From Acidobacteriaceae bacterium (GTDB taxonomy: Bacteria > Acidobacteriota > Terriglobia > Terriglobales > Acidobacteriaceae), in contig JASHUF010000483.1 in the NCBI GenBank assembly GCA_030040175.1, forward strand, positions 1 to 7,965: a stretch of 7,965 bases of DNA, in the 5' to 3' direction. This document shows, in pieces, positions 1 to 6,410 of the stretch (position 1 is its first letter; the number at the start of each line of letters is the position of its first letter). The notes under the pieces are model-generated. The model saw nothing but the letters and a program-made list of their open reading frames with translations. It ran no database searches and was not told the DNA's origin. Both the position numbers and the translations under genes were made by a program.

Positions 1-353
1 CCGTGCTGCGTGGCGGAGTTCGACGGCGACGACGAAACCCCGTCGCCGAGCGCATCGACGGCGATGACAAAATACTTCGTCGGATCGACCAGGCCGTCCG
101 GTTTGACGGCGCCGGCCAGGTTGGCGCTCACCCCGGAGAACCACGTGGGAAAGAGCACGGCGTTCGAGCGCTGGGCGTTGAGCGCGCCCCAGGTGCGGTA
201 GCCGATACGGCAGTTCTCGATTTGCCCGCCGCTCACCAGCTTGCATGCGCCAAGATCGGCGAACTGTTGCCGCTCCTCCTGCGCAGCAACGGCGAGCGGG
301 GTAAGAGCGGCCATGACCAGAAAAAGGCGGAAACACGCAGCGGGAAACCGCAT
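1..353 (-). CDS. Exported alpha/beta-hydrolase, homoserine O-acetyltransferase (MetX)-like, N-terminal part
   Basis: The reading frame starts at ATG 353-351 and stays open to the window edge, giving 117 residues of the N-terminus; the C-terminal part lies outside. Residues 1-23 look like a Sec signal peptide: an Arg near the start, the hydrophobic stretch FLVMAALTPLAV, and an Ala-Val-Ala cleavage site. The mature part carries GYRTWGALN (residues 51-59) and GLVDPTKYFVIAVDALGDG (about 87-105), which match the first strands of the MetX-like alpha/beta-hydrolase fold, where a family text like 'Y.t.G.ln...GpG.alDt.ryFVI..n.lG.g.SS.P' is typical. The nucleophile and the His/Asp of the triad would lie in the missing part. 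True MetX acetyltransferases are cytoplasmic, so an exported member is more likely a hydrolase or acyltransferase of unknown substrate. No clear Shine-Dalgarno precedes the ATG. It is divergent from the gene at 460. Confidence 0.78.
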   Translation of the reverse strand, partial: MRFPAACFRLFLVMAALTPLAVAAQEERQQFADLGACKLVSGGQIENCRIGYRTWGALNAQRSNAVLFPTWFSGVSANLAGAVKPDGLVDPTKYFVIAVDALGDGVSSSPSNSATQH

Positions 354-366
354 GGAATGAGTGTAC

Positions 367-382
367 AAGCCGTTGTCGGCTT
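367..382. promoter_or_regulatory. Perfect dyad in the divergent intergenic region
   Basis: AAGCCG, TTGT, CGGCTT: a perfect 6-base inverted repeat around a 4-base centre. It sits 14 bases upstream of the start codon of the exported hydrolase and about 40 bases upstream of the plus-strand promoter candidate. It could be an operator or a 5'-UTR hairpin of the minus-strand gene. Function is inferred from position only. Confidence 0.3.
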
Positions 383-423
383 ATGCGCAAGCAGCGCATT
401 CGCGCCGCCTGCCGGGGAGAGCG

Positions 424-451
424 TTGGACCGCTGCGCCCGCCGTCTAAAAT
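424..451 (+). promoter_or_regulatory. Candidate sigma-70-type promoter for the 460-4491 gene run
   Basis: TTGGAC at 424-429 and TAAAAT at 446-451 are separated by 16 bases. The -10 box matches TATAAT at five of six positions and is conspicuous in a very GC-rich background; the -35 box keeps only TTG. The expected transcription start is near 458-460, at the ATG of the first gene, so the transcript would be leaderless or nearly so. Confidence 0.45.
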
Positions 452-459
452 CGAGAGTG

Positions 460-1158
460 ATGCCGGACACGCTTTACCTGAGCCTGTGGTACCCGAATCT
501 GCGCCTGGCGGCGCTCCCCGGCAAGCTTGCCGCGGTGCTGAGCGCCTTTGCCGCGCACGGCGGTGAGGCGCGCGTCTATGCGGCCACGGTGTGGCCGGTG
601 AGCTGGAGTGAGGCGCCGGTATTTCAGCGCGTCTATGGGCACGGCGCGCGCGCAGCCGAGCCAAAGCAGGCCGTCGACGAGGCGCTCGAGCTGCTGCACG
701 AGGATTACGCGTACGACTTTCAAATCGGATGGAGCCTGTGGGAGCTCGAACGCGGCGGCCGGCCGGCAGAAGCAGCAACCGCAGATCTTTCCCCTCGTCC
801 TTCCGCGCGCGCGGATTCGCCCGCTCGGGATGACAGGGAAGATGCGAGTCTCAATCCTCGCTGGGTGCGGAGTCCGCGCCTGGTGCGGGTCACGGGCTTC
901 GGGCCGCTCTTTGACGAGGGCGCGTACGAGCAGGAGGGGCACATCCGGGTGGAATTCGGCAGCGATGCGCCGTTCCTTGAAGAAGAAGCCGATCTGGAAG
1001 CGGTGGGCGCAGGGCATGTGGAAGAGAACGTGCGCCAGCTCGTGGAGCTGGCCGGCGCGGTCGAGAAAGAGTCGGGGGCAACCGCGCGCGTGCTTTGGAG
1101 CGAGCTGGGCGAGAGTCTCGCGCAGCGGCTCGCCGGCCGGCTGGGAATGAGGAACTAA
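460..1158 (+). CDS. Hypothetical protein, first gene of the lpt run
   Basis: The protein has 232 residues from ATG 460. I do not recognise the family. The N-terminus (DTLYLSLWYPNLRLAALPGK) reads as an ordered domain, with aromatic-rich segments around YDFQIGWSLWELE (residues 86-98). The C-terminal part (VRVTGFGPLFDEGAYEQEGHIRV) and an acidic helical tail also look like real protein. Residues about 100-140 are a Pro/Ala/Ser/Arg/Asp-rich linker that coincides with an inverted repeat in the DNA (785-843). There is no signal peptide or membrane segment, so it is probably cytoplasmic. An upstream GTG at 361 would add 33 residues, but these are low in character and overlap the promoter candidate, so ATG 460 is preferred. 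The gene ends 3 bases before the next start, which implies co-transcription and perhaps translational coupling with the LPS transport genes. A role in envelope biogenesis is possible only by association. Confidence 0.72.
   Translation: MPDTLYLSLWYPNLRLAALPGKLAAVLSAFAAHGGEARVYAATVWPVSWSEAPVFQRVYGHGARAAEPKQAVDEALELLHEDYAYDFQIGWSLWELERGGRPAEAATADLSPRPSARADSPARDDREDASLNPRWVRSPRLVRVTGFGPLFDEGAYEQEGHIRVEFGSDAPFLEEEADLEAVGAGHVEENVRQLVELAGAVEKESGATARVLWSELGESLAQRLAGRLGMRN
785..843. repeat. Imperfect inverted repeat inside the hypothetical gene
   Basis: Arm 785-800 (ATCTTTCCCCTCGTCC) pairs with 828-843 (GGATGACAGGGAAGAT) over 16 positions: 12 Watson-Crick pairs, two G-U pairs and two mismatches. The text '...CTCGGGATGACAGGG...' resembles short dispersed repeats I associate with acidobacterial genomes. 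It lies exactly in the low-complexity linker of the protein, consistent with an in-frame insertion of a repeat element. Confidence 0.4.
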
Positions 1159-1161
1159 GGG

Positions 1162-3738
1162 GTGCGGTTCACGATCGAGCGCATACGGACCCTGGTGCTC
1201 ATCGGCGGCGTGCTGCTGGTGATTGCCCTGGGCGCATTTCTCGCTATCGGCCGCATCCGGAATCCGTTCAATCGCCGCGATATTCCCAAGCGGCTGGGCA
1301 TCGACATCGAGCAGGAGGCCAACGGGGTCACGTATACGCAGGCGCACGGCGGACACACGCTGTTCAAGATTCACGCCGCGAAGGTTGTGCAACTCAAGAA
1401 CAACATGGCGGAGTTGCACGATGTGGAGATCGAGCTCTACGGGGCCGACGGCAGCCGCGTGGACCGCATCAAGGGCGACGCGTTTGAGTATGACCAGAAG
1501 GACGGCACCGCCACGGCGGCCGGGCCCGTGGAGATGACGCTGATGCGGCCGGGCGCCGCGGCCTCCCGGACTGCGAACGGGAGCCCGCAGCCTGCGAAGA
1601 CCGGCGCCGCGCCGGGATTCCAGGCGCCCGCAAACGAGATTCTTGTCAAGACAAGCGGCATCACCTTCGACCAGAAGAGCGGCGTGCTGACAACGGCGCA
1701 GCGCGTGGATTTTTCCTCCGGGCAGGGCAGCGGCAGCTCGGTGGGCGCCATGTACGACTCGGACCAGGGATTCCTGGTGCTGGAGCACGCGGTGGAGGTG
1801 ACCACGCGGCGCGGGCCAGGGCGCGAGCCGGTCGAAATTCACGCCGATCGTGCCGCGTTCGAGCGCGATGAGAATCTCTGCAACCTGCGTGAAGCGTCGG
1901 CCGACTATCGCGGCGGGCGCGCGACGGCGCGCGGGTCGCAGATCCTGTTTCGCAACGACGGCAGCGCAGTGCGCCTGGAAGCCACGGACGGATTTTCGCT
2001 GGCCACGGCCGGCGGCGCTCATTTGGCCGCGCCTACGGGCGCCATGGATTTCGATGAGCGCAATGAGCCGCGGCATGGGCATCTCGAGGGCGGGGTGACC
2101 ATGGACTCTTTGAGCGATGGGCGCGCGGTGCACGGCGCTTCGCCGACCATGGAACTCGAATTCACGCCCCAGGGCGAGCTGCGCCACGCGCATCTGGAGC
2201 GGGGCGTGCAGATGCAGAGCGAGGAGACAAGCGCCGTTATCGCGCACGGGCAGTCGGCGCCCGTGCATGTGAGCCGGACGTGGCACTCGCCGGTGGCCGA
2301 CATCGAATTTCGCGCCACACCCGGTCAGAGGCCGGGCCGCGCCAACCAGAAAAACCTGGGCCAGGGAAAAGTGGAGCCGGCGACCATTCACGGCTTCGGC
2401 GGCGTGGTCATTAGCGGAGCCAGCGAAAGCGGCAACAGCGCGCCGGCGCGCTCCCGGCTGACGGCCGACGAAGTCGACGGCGAGTTCGCGCCCGGCTCGG
2501 TGCTCGAGCACGTGACTGGGGCGGGCCACGCCGGCATGGAAGAGATTGCGCCCACCGGCGCCCGCCAGACCGCCACCGGCGATCGTCTCGACGCGCAGTT
2601 TCGGCCGTCGGCGGCCAAGCCAGGCGCGGGCAATGCAAGCGCCAGCGGCGCGCAGATCGAGTCCGCGGTTCTCACCGGCCGCGTTGCTCTCACCCAGGCG
2701 CCCGCTCCCGGCGCGCGATTGGCCTCTCCTATTCAGGCCTGGGCGGGCAAGGCCGTGTATGAGGATGCCGGCCAGTGGCTGCACCTCACGCTGAACCCGA
2801 GAATCGAGAGCGGACAATCGCAGGTCGCCGCCGACCAGATCGATCTTACGCGCCAGTCGAGCGAAGCCTTCGCGCACGGCAACGTGAAGGCGACCTACTT
2901 CTCGCCCCCAGATCAACCGGCGGCGGGCGCGGGAGACGCAGGCCCAGCGTCTCTCGGCGGGCGAGCGCCTACGCACATCGTCGCCGCGGACGCGGAGATG
3001 AATCAGTCCACCGGAACCGCAACCTTCCGCGGGCGCGCGCGCCTGTGGCAATCGGCAAATTCGATCAGCGCTCCGGTGATCGTGCTCGATCGCCAGCGGC
3101 AGAGGCTCACCGCGCAGACCGCCAGCGCCGCCGATCCGGTGACCGCGGTGCTGCTTTCGGCGGGCCCGGCAGTCGCCCCTGCCCAGGATCAGGCCGGTGC
3201 GAAGCCGGGCGCACGCTCTCAATCAGGCGCCGGCGCCAAATCGCCGTCGCCCGCCGTGATCCGCGTGCGCGGCGGCGAGTTTACTTATTCTGACGCAGAG
3301 CATCGGGCGGTGATGCAGAGCGGCGTCTTGCAGCGGGTGACGGCGGAGACGAGCACGGCGGCCTCCACGTCCAGCGAAGTCGAGCTGCTGCTGATGCCGG
3401 GCGCGCCGCCGCAGGCGCCCGGCAATGCCAGCCAGGCGCAAGGAGCCCTCAGCCAGGCGCAAGGAGCCCTCAGCCAGGCGCAAGTGGACCGGTTGACGGC
3501 GGCCGGTCACGTGGTTCTCACCTCGCAGGGCCGCGTCGGCACCGGGGATCGGCTGGTTTACTCCGGCGCCAGCGGAGATTACGTGCTCACCGGGTCAGAA
3601 AACACGCCGCCGAAGATGACCGATCCCGAGCGGGGAAGCGTAACCGGCGAGGCTTTGATTTTCCATAGCCGCGATGATAGCGTCAGTATCGAAGGCGGCG
3701 CGCAGGAGACCGAAACCGTTACGCGAGCGCCCAAGTAA
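1162..3738 (+). CDS. lptC: Large LptC/LptA (OstA)-like periplasmic LPS-transport protein
   Basis: The protein has 858 residues from a GTG start. AGGA at 1150-1153 lies 8 bases upstream, inside the end of the previous gene. Residues 10-29 (TLVLIGGVLLVIALGAFLAI) form a single N-terminal membrane anchor. Residues about 45-130 are a good LptC domain: GIDIEQEANGVTYTQ, then FKIHAAKVVQLKNN, then a GDAFEYD-type repeat. Further beta-rich OstA/LptA-like segments follow, most clearly at about 603-655 (ADAEMNQSTGTATFRGRARLW and SAPVIVLDRQRQRLTA) and about 700-850 (GGEFTYSDAEHRAVMQSG, DRLTAAGHVVL, GDRLVYSGASGDYVLTG). In the Lpt system, LptC and LptA use this beta-jellyroll to pass LPS across the periplasm from the LptB2FG pump to LptD in the outer membrane. 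LptC and LptA are each roughly 200 residues in E. coli, so this looks like a tethered, multi-jellyroll bridge. Separate lptA or lptF/G genes are not in the window. LptC identity is firm for the N-terminus; the exact number of jellyroll units is inferred. Confidence 0.85.
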   Translation: MRFTIERIRTLVLIGGVLLVIALGAFLAIGRIRNPFNRRDIPKRLGIDIEQEANGVTYTQAHGGHTLFKIHAAKVVQLKNNMAELHDVEIELYGADGSRVDRIKGDAFEYDQKDGTATAAGPVEMTLMRPGAAASRTANGSPQPAKTGAAPGFQAPANEILVKTSGITFDQKSGVLTTAQRVDFSSGQGSGSSVGAMYDSDQGFLVLEHAVEVTTRRGPGREPVEIHADRAAFERDENLCNLREASADYRGGRATARGSQILFRNDGSAVRLEATDGFSLATAGGAHLAAPTGAMDFDERNEPRHGHLEGGVTMDSLSDGRAVHGASPTMELEFTPQGELRHAHLERGVQMQSEETSAVIAHGQSAPVHVSRTWHSPVADIEFRATPGQRPGRANQKNLGQGKVEPATIHGFGGVVISGASESGNSAPARSRLTADEVDGEFAPGSVLEHVTGAGHAGMEEIAPTGARQTATGDRLDAQFRPSAAKPGAGNASASGAQIESAVLTGRVALTQAPAPGARLASPIQAWAGKAVYEDAGQWLHLTLNPRIESGQSQVAADQIDLTRQSSEAFAHGNVKATYFSPPDQPAAGAGDAGPASLGGRAPTHIVAADAEMNQSTGTATFRGRARLWQSANSISAPVIVLDRQRQRLTAQTASAADPVTAVLLSAGPAVAPAQDQAGAKPGARSQSGAGAKSPSPAVIRVRGGEFTYSDAEHRAVMQSGVLQRVTAETSTAASTSSEVELLLMPGAPPQAPGNASQAQGALSQAQGALSQAQVDRLTAAGHVVLTSQGRVGTGDRLVYSGASGDYVLTGSENTPPKMTDPERGSVTGEALIFHSRDDSVSIEGGAQETETVTRAPK
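3430..3483 (+). repeat. 21-base in-frame tandem repeat in the LptC/LptA-like gene
   Basis: The unit AGCCAGGCGCAAGGAGCCCTC occurs perfectly twice (3430-3450, 3451-3471), followed by 12 bases of a third copy (3472-3483). It encodes SQAQGAL-SQAQGAL-SQAQ, a flexible linker between two OstA-like segments. Perfect identity suggests recent slippage; copy number can change without breaking the frame. Confidence 0.9.
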
Positions 3739-3762
3739 GGCGGAAGCGAGTCCGGAAACTGA

Positions 3763-4491
3763 ATGGAGACATTGATTGCCGAGGGAATCGGCAAGAGCTA
3801 CAAAGGACGCCAGGTTGTGCGGGGCGTCAACCTGAAGATCTCGCGCGGCGAGGTGGTGGGCCTGCTGGGCCCGAACGGGGCCGGCAAGACAACCAGTTTT
3901 TATATCATCGTGGGGCTCGTTTCCCCAGAGACCGGCCGCGTGCTGGTGGATCAGACGGAGATTACGCACGTGCCCATGTACCTGCGCGCGCGCAACTTCG
4001 GCATCAGTTATCTTCCCCAGGAGCCGTCGGTCTTCCGCAAATTGACGGTCGAGGAAAACATTCTCGCGGTGCTGGAGGCGCAGCCGCTCGCCCATCGCGA
4101 GCGGCGCACGCGCGCCGACCGGCTGATCAATCAGCTCAACCTCGGCCACATTCGCACCACGCGCGGCTATGCGCTCTCCGGCGGCGAGCGCCGGCGCGTG
4201 GAAATTGCCCGCGCGCTCTGCATTCAGCCCCAATTCATCCTCCTCGACGAGCCGTTCAGCGGGATCGACCCCATTGCCGTATTGGAGCTGCAAAAGATTA
4301 TTTTCGACCTGAAAGCAGGCGGCATCGGCGTTCTGATTACCGACCACAACGTCCGGGAAACGCTCAGCGTCACCGATCGGGCGTACATTATTGCTGAGGG
4401 CAGAATTTTCCGTTCCGGAACGCCGCACGAGCTGGGGAACGACGTGGAGGTGCGGCGCGTCTATCTTGGCGAGGGATTCTCCCTGGGCTAG
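3763..4491 (+). CDS. lptB: LPS export ABC transporter ATPase LptB
   Basis: The protein has 242 residues, against 241 in E. coli LptB. It is the cytoplasmic ATPase that powers extraction of LPS from the inner membrane with LptF and LptG. The motifs are complete: Walker [10 protein letters not shown] (36-44, Lys42), Q-loop at Gln86 in YLPQEPSVF, signature [15 protein letters not shown] (138-152), Walker B FILLDEP with catalytic Glu163, D-loop SGIDP, and switch His195 in [10 protein letters not shown]. The C-terminal RRVYLGEGF is the conserved LptB tail. GGAA at 3754-3757 lies 5 bases before ATG 3763. The gene starts 24 bases after the LptC/LptA-like gene, so the two are almost certainly one operon, and their products belong to one machine. 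Nothing is missing or unusual. Confidence 0.97.
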   Translation: METLIAEGIGKSYKGRQVVRGVNLKISRGEVVGLLGPNGAGKTTSFYIIVGLVSPETGRVLVDQTEITHVPMYLRARNFGISYLPQEPSVFRKLTVEENILAVLEAQPLAHRERRTRADRLINQLNLGHIRTTRGYALSGGERRRVEIARALCIQPQFILLDEPFSGIDPIAVLELQKIIFDLKAGGIGVLITDHNVRETLSVTDRAYIIAEGRIFRSGTPHELGNDVEVRRVYLGEGFSLG

Positions 4492-4492
4492 C

Positions 4493-4601
4493 GCATTTTC
4501 TGAGTAGCTGTACCCCGAAGACGGAAGGCAGAGTCGACGCGACCAACAGGGAGCGGCGGCCTTACGAGGAAATGAAAAGGACACAGTAACTCAGAAAATG
4601 C
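4493..4601 (+). ncRNA. Candidate structured RNA between lptB and rpoN
   Basis: Bases 4493-4511 pair with 4583-4601: 13 perfect pairs (GCATTTTCTGAGT with ACTCAGAAAATGC), one A-A mismatch, one G-U pair, then four more pairs. Within the enclosed 71 bases are a GTCG-ACG-CGAC hairpin (4533-4543) and a possible AAGGC/GCCTT helix around it (4525-4529 with 4559-4563). The 5' arm begins one base after the lptB stop codon. The closing stem is AT-rich in a GC-rich region and encodes no protein. I could not match it to a known RNA (6S, tmRNA, SRP RNA, RNase P and common riboswitches were considered). It could be an rpoN leader element, a processed small RNA, or a small repeat element. Strand is assumed from the flanking genes. 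Confidence 0.45.
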
Positions 4602-4610
4602 CGTAAGAGC

Positions 4611-4670
4611 GTCCGCGGCCGTGCCGGAAGTAACGCTTCCGGGGGAGTAAGGACAGGCCGCGGAGGGCCT
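4611..4670 (+). promoter_or_regulatory. Nested hairpin with an alternative pairing, upstream of rpoN
   Basis: The outer stem is CCGCGGCC (4613-4620) with GGCCGCGG (4656-4663). The inner stem is CCGGAAG (4624-4630), loop TAACG, CTTCCGG (4636-4642). A 13-base asymmetric internal loop (4643-4655) separates them on the 3' side. The 3' outer arm can instead pair downstream: AGGCC (4655-4659) with GGCCT (4666-4670). The two foldings exclude each other, as in attenuators and riboswitch expression platforms. No U-tract follows, so it is not a standard terminator. Confidence 0.4.
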
Positions 4671-4709
4671 GATCCAGGCAGAAATTCCCAAATGGATCGT
4701 CGCCCAATC

Positions 4710-4735
4710 CGGAACGAGTGACCGAAACGAGTGAT
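4710..4735 (+). repeat. 13-base tandem direct repeat upstream of rpoN
   Basis: CGGAACGAGTGAC (4710-4722) is followed directly by CGAAACGAGTGAT (4723-4735), matching at 11 of 13 positions and sharing AACGAGTGA. Direct repeats spaced by little more than one helical turn, placed about 80 bases before the start of a regulator gene, could be a protein-binding site; this is inference. Confidence 0.4.
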
Positions 4736-4737
4736 TT

Positions 4738-4772
4738 GTGAAGAAGCCGCTTTCGCTTTAAGCTTTTCTCAC
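4738..4772 (+). promoter_or_regulatory. Hairpin just upstream of rpoN
   Basis: GTGAAGAAGC (4738-4747) pairs with GCTTTTCTCAC (4762-4772): ten pairs including one G-U, with one bulged C. The loop is 14 bases. It overlaps a weak TTGTGA / TTTAAG promoter-like pair (4736-4762), so it may be a DNA dyad rather than an RNA structure. Confidence 0.3.
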
Positions 4773-4816
4773 CCGCTTACACTCACCTCAGGTTCGAAGG
4801 GGTGCGAATTCCATTT

Positions 4817-6406
4817 ATGGCGCTGTTGCAACCCAAACTGAGCCTCAAAGTCGCACAACGGCAGGTGCTCACGCCCGGCCTGATGCAGATGGTGAGTGTG
4901 CTCGCGCTCAACAAGCTCGAGCTGAAGGAGATGATCGATGCCGAGATGGTGGAAAATCCCGTCCTGGAGGAGATTGACGAGTCGGTTCCGATGCTGGATG
5001 AGGTGGCGGGCCGCGAAGAGCTGCTGGAGCGCAGCGCTGAGGAAGCCGCGGCCCCAGCCAAGGATGTCTTCAACGAGATCGATTTTGGATCGTACTTCCA
5101 GGAGTATCTTGATCCCGGCTACCGCACGCAGCCTGAATACGAAGAGAGCGAAAAGCCCTCGTTCGAGAACTTTCTCTCCCAGCCTACCACTTTGTCCGAT
5201 CACCTGGCGTGGCAGTTGGGATCGCTGAGCCTGGAGCGGCCGATCGAAGAAGCCGCCGAACTGGTGATCGGCAATCTGGACGAAGACGGCTATCTGGCGG
5301 CGAGCAGCGAGGAGCTCGCCCGCGCGTTGACTGAGATTCCGGCCGCGTCTGCAAGCGGGAACGGCCACGGCTCGGAGTTGGCCGGGGCCCTCGATCGGGT
5401 GCGTGCGGCCGTCGCAGTGGTGCAGGCGCTTGACCCTGCGGGCGTGGCCGCGCGCGACCTGCGCGAGTGCCTCCTGCTGCAGGTCAAAGCCCAGCAGCAA
5501 GAGTTCGGCCACTTGTACGCGAAGCACTCCGCCGAATTCGGCGACGACCCCCATCGCGGCTTCCATGCGGAGGCTGAAGCGCAACTGGAGCTGCGCCGCC
5601 GCAGCATGGAGATTGCGGCCTCCATTGTGGACCGCCACTTGCCCTTGCTGCAGAAGCGCGATGTGAAGGCCCTGGCCCGCGCCGCGCAGGTCACCCTGGA
5701 CGAGGCCAACGCGGCGGTCGAATTCATCCGCACCCTCGACCCGCGCCCCGGGCGCCTCTATAACCGCGAGCAGACGCGGCTCATCGAGCCGGACGTGGTC
5801 TTCGTCAAGCGCGGCGGCGAGTGGACCGTGAGCATGAACGAAGAAGACCTGCCCAGCCTGCGCCTGAGCCAGCGCTACCGCCGCATGTTGATTTCCGACT
5901 CCACCGACAAGGAAGTGAAGGACTACGTCAAGGAGCGCTTCCGCTCCGCCCTCCAGCTCATGCGCAACATCGCCCAGCGCAAGAGCACCATCCTGCGCAC
6001 CTGCGAGGTCATCGTCCGCCGCCAGGCCGATTTCCTCGAGCTCGGCGTCGAGGCGCTGCGCCCCATGATGATCAAGGAAGTGGCCGAGGAGATCGGCGTT
6101 CACCCCTCCACGGTGAGCCGCGCCGTGGCCAATAAATACGCGCACACGCCCCAGGGCGTGCTCGAGCTGCGCTTCTTCTTCTCCGAGGGCGCCAACGGCC
6201 CCGAAGGCGCCGATACCCCGCTGCTGGTCTTGAAGCGCAAGGTGCGCAAGCTCATTGAGGACGAAGACGCGCGCCATCCCCTCACCGACGATCAGCTCGC
6301 CCTGATGCTCCAGTCCCAGGGCATCCAGCTCACCCGCCGCACCGTGGCCAAGTACCGCGAAGACATGAACATCCCCTCCACCCACCAGCGCCGCAAGCGG
6401 GACTGA
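4817..6406 (+). CDS. rpoN: RNA polymerase sigma-54 factor RpoN
   Basis: The protein has 529 residues from ATG 4817. It directs core polymerase to -24/-12 promoters opened by AAA+ enhancer-binding activators. Region I is intact at the start (LQPKLSLKVAQRQVLTPGLMQM, then LELKEMIDAEMVENPVLEE). The acidic region II follows (about residues 50-130). The core-binding domain includes LDPRPGRLYN and YRRMLISDS. The HTH is MIKEVAEEIGVHPSTVSRAVANKYA (about 418-442). The RpoN box TRRTVAKYRE lies at about 506-515, 14 residues from the end; the consensus first Ala is Thr here. A GTG at 4802 would add five residues (VRIPF) and has an AGG nine bases upstream; ATG 4817 has no clear Shine-Dalgarno but fits the family's N-terminus, so the start is uncertain. 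The 325-base structured gap separates it from lptB, so it may have its own promoter or leader control. Confidence 0.96.
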   Translation: MALLQPKLSLKVAQRQVLTPGLMQMVSVLALNKLELKEMIDAEMVENPVLEEIDESVPMLDEVAGREELLERSAEEAAAPAKDVFNEIDFGSYFQEYLDPGYRTQPEYEESEKPSFENFLSQPTTLSDHLAWQLGSLSLERPIEEAAELVIGNLDEDGYLAASSEELARALTEIPAASASGNGHGSELAGALDRVRAAVAVVQALDPAGVAARDLRECLLLQVKAQQQEFGHLYAKHSAEFGDDPHRGFHAEAEAQLELRRRSMEIAASIVDRHLPLLQKRDVKALARAAQVTLDEANAAVEFIRTLDPRPGRLYNREQTRLIEPDVVFVKRGGEWTVSMNEEDLPSLRLSQRYRRMLISDSTDKEVKDYVKERFRSALQLMRNIAQRKSTILRTCEVIVRRQADFLELGVEALRPMMIKEVAEEIGVHPSTVSRAVANKYAHTPQGVLELRFFFSEGANGPEGADTPLLVLKRKVRKLIEDEDARHPLTDDQLALMLQSQGIQLTRRTVAKYREDMNIPSTHQRRKRD

Positions 6407-6410
6407 AAGG

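Noticed and set aside
445..3222. A 925-codon open frame on the minus strand
   Set aside because: It lies antisense to two genes with clear domains, is Arg/Ala/His-rich with no recognisable fold, and is a by-product of high GC codon bias.
3595..4584. A 329-codon minus-strand open frame
   Set aside because: It is antisense to lptB, whose ATPase motifs are complete on the plus strand.
4493..4601. A MITE with terminal inverted repeats
   Set aside because: No flanking direct duplication is visible, and the 5' arm begins one base after the lptB stop; not excluded, but less favoured than a structured RNA.
4565..4660. RNase P RNA-like text (GAGGAAA, CAGAAAATGCCG, GTAAGAGCG)
   Set aside because: The fragments are too close together, the conserved GAGGAAAGTC core and 3' CR-V are absent, and the gap is shorter than a type A RNase P RNA.
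4769..6385. A 538-codon minus-strand open frame
   Set aside because: It mirrors rpoN almost exactly; the plus strand has all sigma-54 motifs, while this frame is low-complexity Leu/Gly/His text.
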